A stretch of 64,000 bases of DNA from Paenibacillus sp. 19GGS1-52 (GTDB lineage Bacteria; Bacillota; Bacilli; Paenibacillales; Paenibacillaceae). A program made the translations under genes and the position numbers. This document shows, piece after piece, positions 7,594-16,700 of the stretch. The notes under the pieces are model-generated. The model searched no databases. It was given only the letters and a program-made list of their open reading frames with translations, and was not told the origin of the DNA. Within the stretch, counting starts at the first letter, position 1. Each line of letters starts with the position of its first letter. The DNA lies in contig NZ_CP059724.1 of NCBI RefSeq assembly GCF_022369515.1, positions 4,960,001 to 5,024,000 on the forward strand. The letters are read 5' to 3'.

Positions 7594-8633
7594 GTTATCA
7601 CCCCCTTTTGGGATTCGATCAGTTCAAATAGCTTAACAATAGTTGTCTGTATATCCTCGTCTACTTCCAAAAAAAGAATGTTCGGAAAAGCTTTGAGCCT
7701 ATCGAACATATTTAAACAATTAGAAAAAGACATCTGTTTATCCTGTTGCAGGCCATGCCAGTTCATTGAATAGGTATCCTGCGGCGTGAAGCAGTTCAAA
7801 GCGAGAATATCCTGCAAATCTGCAGATTCATTCTTATTGAGCAGAACTATCATGTAAGTAAGAGGTGAGCTGGAGACTCTTCTGTCCACGCCTATTTGTG
7901 AAGGCAGCAGCTGCAACTTCGAATGAATTCTTCCCAACGTGGTATCATCAATCTCTGCATAATCAGTTGGAAAGAGATGAGTAGTGTGCTCAAAGTTCTT
8001 AATGGTTTTATAGGTCAAATTATAGTAAGTTGGCCACCCATAAACTGTGAACTTCCCTTCCTGTTCCTGTAAATATATACGGTCTCTGGAGACTTCCGAA
8101 TATCCATAATCATAGATTAAATTCAAAGACAAGGTAGTTTTCCCCTTCCCTTTATCTCCCATAAAAATAATTCCTTCATTGTTACTGTTCATGACTGCAG
8201 AAGCATGGTACATTATGGCTCCTGTTTCTTTTTCAATCATAACTTTCACAAAATCTCTGGTAACTCGGATTCCGTCTCTGGATAACATGGAGATATCTTT
8301 ATTCAATATTTTGATATGTTTTGTGAAATAATTCACTATATAGACGCTTTTGGTGAGTTGATTATAAACATATCGAACATACCCTTTATCTAAGTAAAAT
8401 CCTTGTTCATTAAAAGCAGGCTTATCGCTACTATGAATAGAAATCCGTTCACCTTTCTCCAAGATAGTACCTATCTCTGGCGAATGTTCCTCTAGCAGCT
8501 CCACTATGAAATGACATTTCCCTTCTGTTTCTGACGGTTTAAAGTAGTCCTCCAGAAATGGAAATATGAATGCTTCCAGAGCTTCAGAACAAACAAGTCC
8601 CCAGATGATACTGAGGTAAGACAACCTTTTCAT
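7590..8633 (-). CDS. HPr kinase-like ATP-binding protein
   Basis: This protein of about 347 residues has an N-terminal domain of unknown fold and a C-terminal HprK-like domain. The latter shows a conserved His (YHASAV) and a P-loop GDKGKGKTT (about residues 159-167). It lacks the HPr-binding context of true HprK. Homologues in Bacillales lasso-peptide clusters (PadeK type) phosphorylate the precursor peptide. The gene lies between the radical SAM enzyme and the 22-codon gene and overlaps the latter. Several ATGs follow AGGAG; the one at 8633 gives the most usable spacing. Phosphorylation of the peptide or its product is the inferred role. Confidence 0.75.
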   Translation of the reverse strand: MKRLSYLSIIWGLVCSEALEAFIFPFLEDYFKPSETEGKCHFIVELLEEHSPEIGTILEKGERISIHSSDKPAFNEQGFYLDKGYVRYVYNQLTKSVYIVNYFTKHIKILNKDISMLSRDGIRVTRDFVKVMIEKETGAIMYHASAVMNSNNEGIIFMGDKGKGKTTLSLNLIYDYGYSEVSRDRIYLQEQEGKFTVYGWPTYYNLTYKTIKNFEHTTHLFPTDYAEIDDTTLGRIHSKLQLLPSQIGVDRRVSSSPLTYMIVLLNKNESADLQDILALNCFTPQDTYSMNWHGLQQDKQMSFSNCLNMFDRLKAFPNILFLEVDEDIQTTIVKLFELIESQKGVIT

Positions 8634-8658
8634 CTGATCCATCATCTCCTAAGAAATC

Positions 8659-9660
8659 CTACTTAATGTTGGCTCGAAACGCTTTGTAATCGGGAATGTG
8701 GTAACTCGGATAAGTAATTGATCCATCCTCCAACCCTCTTTTTACTCCAAAGGATTGAAGAAATTTGTCTAGCTTCTCATCGTAATTGGAATTTGCAATG
8801 TTGATGGTCGGAAAGCCTGCTGTGTAACAAGCTGCTAAATCGCCTCCGGGACTGATACGAAGAGATTTGCAGTTCTGCTTAACACAGAAATAACCTCTTG
8901 TATGGTGGTACACTATTGCAATAGGAGTTTTATAATTGTTTACTGTCCAATAATCACAAGCCCAATTATTACCTTTCACATTGTTGGCAGGCATAAGACT
9001 TCCGAGTTCCTTTTGCAGAAACTCTTCCAGCTCACGTTTGGAGACATGGTTGTCCAGAAAGAAGTCACCCGGCTGTTCGGACGTGGAGAATGGAAGTAGT
9101 TCCATTAAGCGCAGAATAATTTCATGTTCCTGACAAAACTCGATCATTGTTAATATTTCATTGAAGTTATACCTTCTCAGAACAACCATATTTATCTTTA
9201 TAGATTCAAAGACTGATTTACTTATAGCAATACCTCGGAGCACCTTTTCTAAATGATCCGTTTGGCTGATATTATGAAATATATCGGGGTTAATGGAGTC
9301 AACGCTTATGTTTACCCGCTTTACTCCAACTTCACTTAAATCCTCGGCGTATTTATACAGAAGTGAACCATTTGTTGTCAAATAATAATTAAGATGATGA
9401 CCGTTATTCTTGACCGTTCTTAACACTTCTACAAGTGAAGGTAACAGTAAAGGTTCACCACCCGTAATATGCACGTCTTTAATTCCCAGTTCGGCCGAAA
9501 TCGTTAGAATTTCAATTAAATCTTGAGAGGTTAAATCATTCTTTTGCCCACATTCTCCTTCAGGATTACAGTACACGCAGCGGTAATTACACTGCGGTGT
9601 AACCCCAATTCGTAATAGATAACCTATTCCCACTGCTAATTCCTCTGCACACTTTGCCAT
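8659..9660 (-). CDS. Radical SAM enzyme, MoaA-like, candidate peptide maturase
   Basis: This 333-residue protein has the [4Fe-4S]/SAM motif C24-x3-C28-x2-C31 (CNYRCVYC) and the SAM-binding GGEP at 67-70. A second cysteine set C259-x4-C264-x13-C278 matches the auxiliary cluster region of MoaA (there CX2CX13C) rather than a SPASM domain. It lacks the C-terminal Gly-Gly tail needed for MoaA function, and no molybdopterin gene is nearby in the operon. With a PqqD-like partner and a tiny peptide gene it is best read as a peptide-modifying enzyme. Its TTG/ATG region overlaps the phosphatase stop by one base. Confidence 0.85.
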   Translation of the reverse strand: MAKCAEELAVGIGYLLRIGVTPQCNYRCVYCNPEGECGQKNDLTSQDLIEILTISAELGIKDVHITGGEPLLLPSLVEVLRTVKNNGHHLNYYLTTNGSLLYKYAEDLSEVGVKRVNISVDSINPDIFHNISQTDHLEKVLRGIAISKSVFESIKINMVVLRRYNFNEILTMIEFCQEHEIILRLMELLPFSTSEQPGDFFLDNHVSKRELEEFLQKELGSLMPANNVKGNNWACDYWTVNNYKTPIAIVYHHTRGYFCVKQNCKSLRISPGGDLAACYTAGFPTINIANSNYDEKLDKFLQSFGVKRGLEDGSITYPSYHIPDYKAFRANIK

Positions 9661-10277
9661 TACAACTCGCTCCTCTTCATCACAAATCCTTGTTTATATT
9701 CCTTCTCGTGTATTCTGGAATAACAAATCTTATTCCCTTCTATGCAATAGATATATTCATTAGGTACGTCCATAGCCAAAACCTTATCTATATCCAGGTT
9801 ACAGAGCAGCTTAATTAGAATTTTGTTGATTGCTTTGTGTGCTACAATCACTGCGTTTTCCTTAATATAAAGTCTTGAAATCTGGTCGGTAAAATATTGC
9901 AGCCTTCCTTCCAAATCTTCGTAGTTTTCCCCGCCGGGATAACAGAACCTATAACGGGATAGCTTATCCGAATCTTTTTCACTTCTTCTTGAAAGTTCGG
10001 ATTTGTGAACTCCCTCTGCTGTACCACAGCATTTTTCCGTCAGACAATCTTCAAGTATGATAGGAATCTGGTGCCTACCCGAAATGAATTTCGCTGTATT
10101 ATAGGCTCTGCCAAGTGGACTGGAGAACAATGCATTCACCTTTATACCATAAAAGAAGTGTGACAGTAGTATTGCTTGTTGAATACCTTCTTTTGTTAAT
10201 TCAGAGTCCTTTCTCCCTTGAACAATATTTTGTGATGACCACCGCGTTTCTCCATGTCTTGCAATATAAATAGCCAA
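9660..10277 (-). CDS. Histidine phosphatase family protein (CobC/PhoE-like)
   Basis: This 205-residue phosphatase has R7-H8-G9-E10, the second arginine R57 in SSPLGRA, and the C-terminal catalytic H147 (IVAHKAINK). The branch resembles alpha-ribazole phosphatase/PhoE enzymes that act on small phosphate esters. It is the first gene of the peptide operon, starting with TTG after AAGGGGGT, and has its own strong promoter 62 bases upstream. Together with the HPr-kinase-like gene it suggests a phosphorylation-dephosphorylation step in the pathway; that is inference. Confidence 0.88.
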   Translation of the reverse strand: MAIYIARHGETRWSSQNIVQGRKDSELTKEGIQQAILLSHFFYGIKVNALFSSPLGRAYNTAKFISGRHQIPIILEDCLTEKCCGTAEGVHKSELSRRSEKDSDKLSRYRFCYPGGENYEDLEGRLQYFTDQISRLYIKENAVIVAHKAINKILIKLLCNLDIDKVLAMDVPNEYIYCIEGNKICYSRIHEKEYKQGFVMKRSEL

Positions 10278-10338
10278 GTTTACCCCCTTAAGTTAAAGCG
10301 AAAACGCCTTAAATCGATGAAATGTTTTTATTTACCAT

Positions 10339-10366
10339 ATTATACATTTGGTACACTGTATTTCAA
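10339..10366 (-). promoter_or_regulatory. SigA-type promoter of the peptide operon
   Basis: The minus strand reads TTGAAA (10361-10366), a 16-base spacer and TATAAT (10339-10344), a near-consensus vegetative promoter. It leads into about 55 bases of untranslated leader before the TTG at 10277. The rest of the 10278-10543 gap shows no convincing gene. Confidence 0.75.
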
Positions 10367-10543
10367 TATATTTATTTGTATTTTTATGTAATAAAAAGTA
10401 AATAAAAGTCGAAAGTAAAGACCATTATGTGAACTGAATTTAGTTATATATTTGTGGAGCACGATATCAATGGCTTCTGTTACTAAAACACAAATAACAA
10501 GGCAACTTCTCACTCTTTTCTGATAGTTAATCTTATCCACAGC

Positions 10544-10580
10544 AAAAAGACTGTCCCAAATCTATAATAACTTGGGACAG
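10544..10580 (-). terminator. Rho-independent terminator of the first SLH gene
   Basis: A perfect nine-base stem CTGTCCCAA/TTGGGACAG (10551-10559 and 10572-10580) is followed on the minus strand by TCTTTTTG. It lies 36 bases past the stop of the SLH gene at 10617. Confidence 0.85.
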
Positions 10581-10616
10581 CCCCTGAGACCCTTTTTTCT
10601 AATACATGTTCCTAAT

Positions 10617-13496
10617 TCACTTGTTCAGTTGTGCCAATAATTTCAGCAGCACCGTCACAGCCTCAGCTCTTGTAGCAGAGTCTTGAGGGGCGAACTCGTT
10701 GTCCCCTTTTCCTTGCACCATCCCGGCTTGCTTCACGAAATCCACGCTGGCTTTCGCCCATGCTGGAATATCTTTGTCATCGGCGAAGCTTGTGGTCAGC
10801 TTGACTTCGGTAGACTCACCCAGCGCTTTGGCGAGGATGACGGCCATCTCGGCGCGTGTAATTTCTGCATTCGGACGGAAACCGCCGTCCTCATACCCTG
10901 TAATAATGCCTGCTCGCACCGCTTGTGCGATTGCCGTCTGCGCCCATGCTCCGATTTTTGCTGTATCTGTGAAGGTCAATTGAGCTCCTGCGTCTTGCGT
11001 TTTCAGCACTTTCATCAGCATCACTGCGAATTCCGCACGTGTCACCGTACGATTCGGCTGGAACGTTCCGTCTAGGTAACCCTTAACCATCCCAATGCTC
11101 AGCGCTTGTTTGATGCTTGCTTCTGCCCAATGTCCTGCGACATCGCTGAAGTTGATTTCCGTAGGTGTGTCTGTTACGGGCTCGTTTACTGGTAATCCCG
11201 TCGCTTTGTCTACACTAAGTACTGCATATTTCCCTAAATGATTGACCTCTATTAGGATGTGATTCCCTTCGATCTTGCCACCTGCTACTTCAACCCATGC
11301 TTTCCTCACTTCGTCATAGTAGAATACCGCTGCCTTCTGGTTGCTGTTCATGAGAGTTGGATCAAACGTAAAGTTCATTGTGACCGGTTTACTGAAGTCC
11401 TCCGCAAAGTTTTTCGTAATCTCGTACATAGGGCTGAGTAGGATCTCGTTATTCGCGAAAAGAATTTGAGAGTCCAATACTTTTTTGATCGTTAATATCA
11501 GCTCTTTGTTTATCGCTCCTACGGGAATAGAGATCTTAATAGCATCCTCGAAACTAACCTCGCCTGCTTGGTTTACAGGAAGCGTTAATGTGCCATTCGT
11601 GCTGGTAACGTTGCTGTTGCTTGGTGTTGTCGAAGTACTGCCAGTGCTAATAAGCTGTGTTGTTGGGAAAACGGCAGTCACAACACCCGAATTTGCTATG
11701 TTCGTCGTTGTTGCTCCAACTACACTGAAGAAATTAGCAGGCACTCCCGTTAATGTATATCCTTCCTTTGGAGTGATGGTAATCGTTGCAGTGTAGGCTG
11801 TTCCTTGGGCAAATAGTGTCGTCGTTGGCGACCAGCTAAGTGTTGCTGTGTATTCTGCTGAATACGTTACGGTAGTTACCGGCTTTGCTCCGGTTACTGG
11901 CGCTGTTACTCCAGCTATGACTCCTGTTGTGATAAGCGCTGCTGTTGCCGGGAATACCGCGGTTACAACTCCTGAATCCGCTTCATTCGTCGTTATTGCT
12001 CCAGCTACAGTGAAGGAGTTCGCAGGCACTCCTGTTAATGTATATCCTGCCTTTGGGGTAATTGTAATTGTCGCGGTGTACGCTGTTTCTGGGACAAATA
12101 ATGTCGCCGTTGGCGACCAGCTAACCGTTGCGGTATATTCTGCCGAATACGTTACGGCAGTTACTGGCGTTGCCCCAGTTATTGGCGCTGTAACTCCATA
12201 TATAGCTCCTGTTGGGATAGGTAAGATCTTGATATTCTTGGCATCTACATTCCGAATTTGTTCAGTAGACTCCTGTTGATTAGTTGTTTCTTTTACTCGA
12301 ACATAAATCATATCACCCAACTCGACAACAATATTGTCCACGCTTGTATCTGTAATCGACGTGTACGTACCTGTGTTTACTTTATACTCCATCCCACTCG
12401 TCACGCCGGTTAACTTTGTTGTTCCTGCATTCGTTCCTGGTGCCAAGGCTATAAACGCCCATAATTTGGGGTATTCGCCTGAAAGCATATACCAATCTTC
12501 GCTAAAGTTCCAATCACTAAATGTGTTTGGAACTTGCATTTCTTCGGTTGTTTTACCAGTGCCATTCCCTGTATCCGACTGCCCCGTTGTGCTGCTATCG
12601 TAGAAGCTGTAGTTAACTACGACGCCATAGCTGTTGTTATAACCAAGCAACCCACCCACATATCGATTTCCACTCACACTTCCTGTAGCGTAACTGTTGT
12701 TGATAATTCCGAGTCTGTCGTAACCAGACAAACCGCCCACAAATTGATCTCCACTCACACTTCCTGTGGCGTAACTGTTGCTGATAGTTCCTTCGTTTTC
12801 ACTAACCAAACCGCCCATATAGGCAAATCCACTCACACCTCCTGTGGCGTAACTTTTGCTGATGGTTCCGCCATTATAACCAACCAAGCCGCCCATATTT
12901 CTATACCCGCTCACACTTCCTGCGGCGTAACTGCTACTGATGGTTCCGCTGTTAAAGCCAACCAAGCCGCCCGCAGTACTATCTCCTTCCACACTTCCTG
13001 TGACATAACTGTTGCTGATAGTTCCGAGGTTAAAACCAACCAAGCCGCCTACGTATGTCCCACCTTTCACATCAATATCTTTCAGATTCATATTGGTCAT
13101 AATCCCCCCAATTGCTCCGAATAACCCGATGTAATATCCTTGCTTATCAATCTTCAGGTTTGTGATTGTATATCCATTGCCATTCATGTTCACCACAAAC
13201 AAATGAACGATATTTTGATTTGTTGTTCCTATCGGCTCCCAATTTGCATAACTACTCAAATCAATATCCGCTGTCAACTCAAAAAAAATATCCGCGTCTA
13301 CATGATTTCTAACTTCATTAAGCTGATCAGCCGTAGCGATCTGATAGGGATCGCTTGCTGTACCCGTTCCTCCAGCGAAGTCCGCCGTTGCAGCATAAGC
13401 CTTCCCTCCGCTTGGCCCAATAACTCCCGACATTCCACCCATTACCATTAATACCACCAGGAACATCGCCAATCCTTTTTTATACACCCTATACAT
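10617..13496 (-). CDS. SLH-domain surface protein with GLUG repeats (2 Ig-like repeats)
   Basis: This 959-residue secreted cell-surface protein has, in order: a signal peptide ending near AYA (residue 35); about seven GLUG repeats of the pattern GGLVGxNxGTISNSYATGSVSG (about 100-320); a linker domain; and two ~90-residue Ig-like repeats beginning GVTAPxTGAxPVT (about 420-590). A ZU5-like domain follows (VSFEDAIKISIPVGAI...), then three SLH domains (about 775-959) that bind pyruvylated wall polymer. GGAGGAAAAGC precedes the ATG. It is the last of three tandem paralogues. The role is probably adhesion or S-layer-associated surface function; the ligand is unknown. Confidence 0.92.
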   Translation of the reverse strand: MYRVYKKGLAMFLVVLMVMGGMSGVIGPSGGKAYAATADFAGGTGTASDPYQIATADQLNEVRNHVDADIFFELTADIDLSSYANWEPIGTTNQNIVHLFVVNMNGNGYTITNLKIDKQGYYIGLFGAIGGIMTNMNLKDIDVKGGTYVGGLVGFNLGTISNSYVTGSVEGDSTAGGLVGFNSGTISSSYAAGSVSGYRNMGGLVGYNGGTISKSYATGGVSGFAYMGGLVSENEGTISNSYATGSVSGDQFVGGLSGYDRLGIINNSYATGSVSGNRYVGGLLGYNNSYGVVVNYSFYDSSTTGQSDTGNGTGKTTEEMQVPNTFSDWNFSEDWYMLSGEYPKLWAFIALAPGTNAGTTKLTGVTSGMEYKVNTGTYTSITDTSVDNIVVELGDMIYVRVKETTNQQESTEQIRNVDAKNIKILPIPTGAIYGVTAPITGATPVTAVTYSAEYTATVSWSPTATLFVPETAYTATITITPKAGYTLTGVPANSFTVAGAITTNEADSGVVTAVFPATAALITTGVIAGVTAPVTGAKPVTTVTYSAEYTATLSWSPTTTLFAQGTAYTATITITPKEGYTLTGVPANFFSVVGATTTNIANSGVVTAVFPTTQLISTGSTSTTPSNSNVTSTNGTLTLPVNQAGEVSFEDAIKISIPVGAINKELILTIKKVLDSQILFANNEILLSPMYEITKNFAEDFSKPVTMNFTFDPTLMNSNQKAAVFYYDEVRKAWVEVAGGKIEGNHILIEVNHLGKYAVLSVDKATGLPVNEPVTDTPTEINFSDVAGHWAEASIKQALSIGMVKGYLDGTFQPNRTVTRAEFAVMLMKVLKTQDAGAQLTFTDTAKIGAWAQTAIAQAVRAGIITGYEDGGFRPNAEITRAEMAVILAKALGESTEVKLTTSFADDKDIPAWAKASVDFVKQAGMVQGKGDNEFAPQDSATRAEAVTVLLKLLAQLNK

Positions 13497-13775
13497 TGCT
13501 TTTCCTCCTCTATAACTACTTAACTTCGTATAAATTTCACGAGAAAATCTGAACTCCTATGCTCCATTGTGTTATTTATCATTGTGTCACCCTACTATAA
13601 GCCTTTCAGCGCAAAAAAGTACCTCCCCATTTGGGGAGGTACACGTAAAAATTTGCGATTCCTCAGATAATCTAACTAATTTTTGGAAATTGACTCGTCT
13701 TGGAGAGTACCCTGCTTGATGATTTATGAAATATACCCTATGCATTCCAGAATGATGTTCGCTATATTTTCTCTG
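13497..13775 (-). repeat. Spacer homologous to the one at 18099-18377
   Basis: This intergenic stretch holds the trailer of the middle SLH gene, a terminator hairpin and the leader of the first SLH gene. The leader shares TTATAGT-RRGGTG, ACACAATGG and GAGGAGGAAA elements with the leaders at 18099 and 21831. The trailers of the two spacers are also alike (GAATGATGTTCGCTATA). The duplicated unit therefore included flanking control DNA. Confidence 0.75.
13612..13642 (-). terminator. Terminator hairpin, SLH-array copy 1
   Basis: A perfect ten-base stem GTACCTCCCC/GGGGAGGTAC with loop ATTT is followed by six Ts on the minus strand. It sits 134 bases after the middle SLH gene and about 120 before the next start codon. 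It may end the upstream transcript or attenuate the downstream one. Confidence 0.85.
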
Positions 13776-16700
13776 TTAGTTACTCAGTTGTGCCAATATT
13801 TTCAGCAAAACCGTTACTGCTTCAGCTCTTGTAGCAGGGTCTTGAGGAGCAAACTCGTTATGGCCTTTGCCTTGCACAATACCGGCTTGCGTCACGAATT
13901 CCACACTGGATTTCGCCCATGCTGGAATATTCAAATCGTCAGAGAAGCGGAAGGTCAGCTTAACTTCGGTTGATTTACCCAGCGCTTTGGCGAGGATGAC
14001 TGCCATCTCGGCGCGTGTAATTTCCGCATTCGGACGGAAAGCGCCGTCCTCATAGCCTGTAATCATGCCTGCTTGCACCGCTTGCGCGATTGCTGTCTGC
14101 GCCCAAGCTCCAATTTTTGCTGTATCGGTGAAGGTCAATTGCGCTCCTGCGTCTTGCGTTTTCAGTACATTCATCAGCATCACCGCGAATTCCGCACGTG
14201 TCACCGTACGATTCGGCTGGAACGTTCCGTCTAGGTAACCTTTGACCATTCCAATGCTCACGGCTTGTTTGATGCTTGCTTCTGCCCAATGTCCTGCGAC
14301 ATCGCTGAAGTTAATTTCCGTGGGGACGTCTATTGTTGGCATCTCAGTCGCTTCGTCTACAGCCAATACCGCAAACTTCGTAAAGTGATTGCTATCTACA
14401 GTGATTTTATTACCGCTGATCTTGCCGCCAATCTCCACCCAAACCTTTTTCAATTCGTCATAATAGAATACGGACGCCTTTTGGTTGCTCTTTAGTTGGC
14501 TTGGATCAAACGTAAAGTTCAGCGTTACCGGTTTATTGAAGTTCTCCGAGAAGTTTTTCAGCATTTCGAATACAGGGCTGAGGAGAATCTCGTTATTCAT
14601 GAGAAGCCTCTGAGTGTCCAGTACCTTATCGATCGTTAATTTCAGTTCTTCATCTATCGCTCCTACGGGAATAGAGATCTTAACGGCATCCTCAAAGTTA
14701 ACTTCGCCTGATTGGTTTAGTGGAAGCGTTAATGTACCATTCGTGCTGGTAACCATGGGGTTACTTGGTGTTATTGAAGTACTGCCAGTGCCAGTGCCAG
14801 TGCCAGTACCAGTGCTAACAGGCTGTGTTGCCGGGAATACCGCCATCACAATGCCCGAATCGGCTGCATTCGTCGTTGTTGCTCCGGCAACGGTGAAGAA
14901 GTTTGCAGGCACTCCTGCTAATGTATGTCCTGCTCTTGGAGTGATTATTATTAATGCTGTATAGGCTGTTTCTCCAACAAATAATGTCGTCGTTGGCAAC
15001 CAAGTAAGTGTTGCTGTATATTCTGCCGAATAGGTTACCATAGTTACCGGTGTCGCCCCTGTTACTGGTGCCGTTACACCAGCTATCCCTGCAGTTGTGA
15101 TGGGAACTATTGTCACAGGAACTTCTGTGACCGGTGTTGCTTCTGTCGCCGGAAATCCTACGACTACAACACCGGAATCCGCTCCATTCGTCGTTGTTGC
15201 TCCGGCTACGGTGAAGAAATCGGCTGGCACTCCCGTTAAGGTATATCCTACTCTGGGAGTGATTATTATTAATGCGGTGTAGGCTGTTCCTCCAACAAAT
15301 AATGTCGTCGTTGGTAACCAACTAAGTGTTGCTGTATATTCCGCTGAATACGTTACCGTAGTTACCGGCGTTGCCCCTGTTACTGGCGCTGTTACACCAG
15401 CTATCCTGGCAGTTGCAATAGGGACGGTTATCACAGGGACTTCTGTGACCGGTGTTGCTTCTGTCGCCGGAAATTCTGCGGTAACAACACCGGAATTCAC
15501 TCCATTCTTCGTTGTTGCACCAGCTACAGTGAAGAAGTTTGCTGGCACTCCCGTTAAGGTATATCCTGCTCTGGGCGTGATTATTATTAATGCGGTGTAA
15601 GCTGTTCCACCCATAAATAATGTCGGCGTTGGCAACCAAGTCAGTGTGGCTGTATATTCAGCCGAATTCGTTACCATAGTTACTGGCGTTGCCCCTGTTA
15701 CTGGCACTGTTACACCACCTATGGCTCCTGTTGCGATAGGTAGCGCTGCCGTTGTCGGAAATTCCGCAATCACAACGCCTGAATCCGCATCATTCTTCGT
15801 TGTTGCTCCAGCGACAGTGAAGAAGTTTGCAGGCACACTCTTTAAGGTATATCCTGCTTTGGGGGTGAGGGTAATCGTTGCTGTATAAATTTCTACTCCT
15901 GCAAATTTTGTATCGACTGCAGGCGACCAGGTTATTGCGGCTGTATATTGTGCTGTATCTGCTATTGTCGTTACGGGCGTTGACCCTGCAATTGGCGCTG
16001 TCACACCAACTATGGCTCCTGTTGTAATTGGGATGGCTGCCGTGGCTGGGAATTTCGCGGTTATAACGCCTGAATCCGCATCATTCGTTGTCGTTGTTGA
16101 TCCGGCTACGGTGAAGGCGTCTGTAGGCACACCTATTAAGGTGTATCCCGCTTTGGGGCTGATGGTAATCGTTGCTGTATAGATTTCTGCTCCTGCAAAT
16201 GTTGCCTTTACTGCAGGCGACCAGGTTAGCGAGGCTGTATATTGTGCTGTATCTGCTATTGTCGTTACTGGAGCTACCCCTGCAATTGGCGCTGTCACAC
16301 CAACTATGGCTCCTGTTGCGATAGGGACCGCTGCCGTGGCTGGGAATTTTGCGGTTATAACGCCTGAATCCGCATCATTCTTCGTTATTGCTCCAGCCAC
16401 CGTGAAGGCGTCTGCAGGCACACCCGTTAAGGTATATCCTAATTTGGGGGTGATGGTAATAGTTGCTGTATAGATTTCTGCTCCTGCGAATTTCGCATCC
16501 ACTACAGGCGACCAGATTAGCGAGGCTGTATATTGTGCCGTGTCTGCTATTACAGCTACTGGCGTTTCCCCTGCTACCGGCGCTGTCACTCCAATAATGG
16601 CTCCTGTTGCGATAGGGAGCGCTGCCGTTGCCGGGAATTCCGCATATACCATGTTGGAATTCGCTCCATTCTTCGTTGTTGCTCCAGCGACGGTGAAGAA

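Noticed and set aside
8659-9660. True molybdenum cofactor enzyme MoaA
   Set aside because: The auxiliary cysteine spacing differs, the Gly-Gly tail is missing, and the operon is a peptide/export operon, not a moa operon.
3047-10277. Lasso-peptide cluster of the paeninodin type
   Set aside because: The kinase, nucleotidyltransferase and RRE fit, but there is no asparagine-synthetase-like cyclase or transglutaminase-type leader protease, and the 22-residue peptide has no suitable core with an acidic residue at position 7-9.
10340-10540. 66-codon minus-strand frame before the peptide operon
   Set aside because: It overlaps the operon promoter, has no ribosome site and no recognisable features.
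10683-13124. Long plus-strand frames opposite the first SLH gene
   Set aside because: They are mirror frames of repetitive coding sequence, rich in Cys and His, without ribosome sites.
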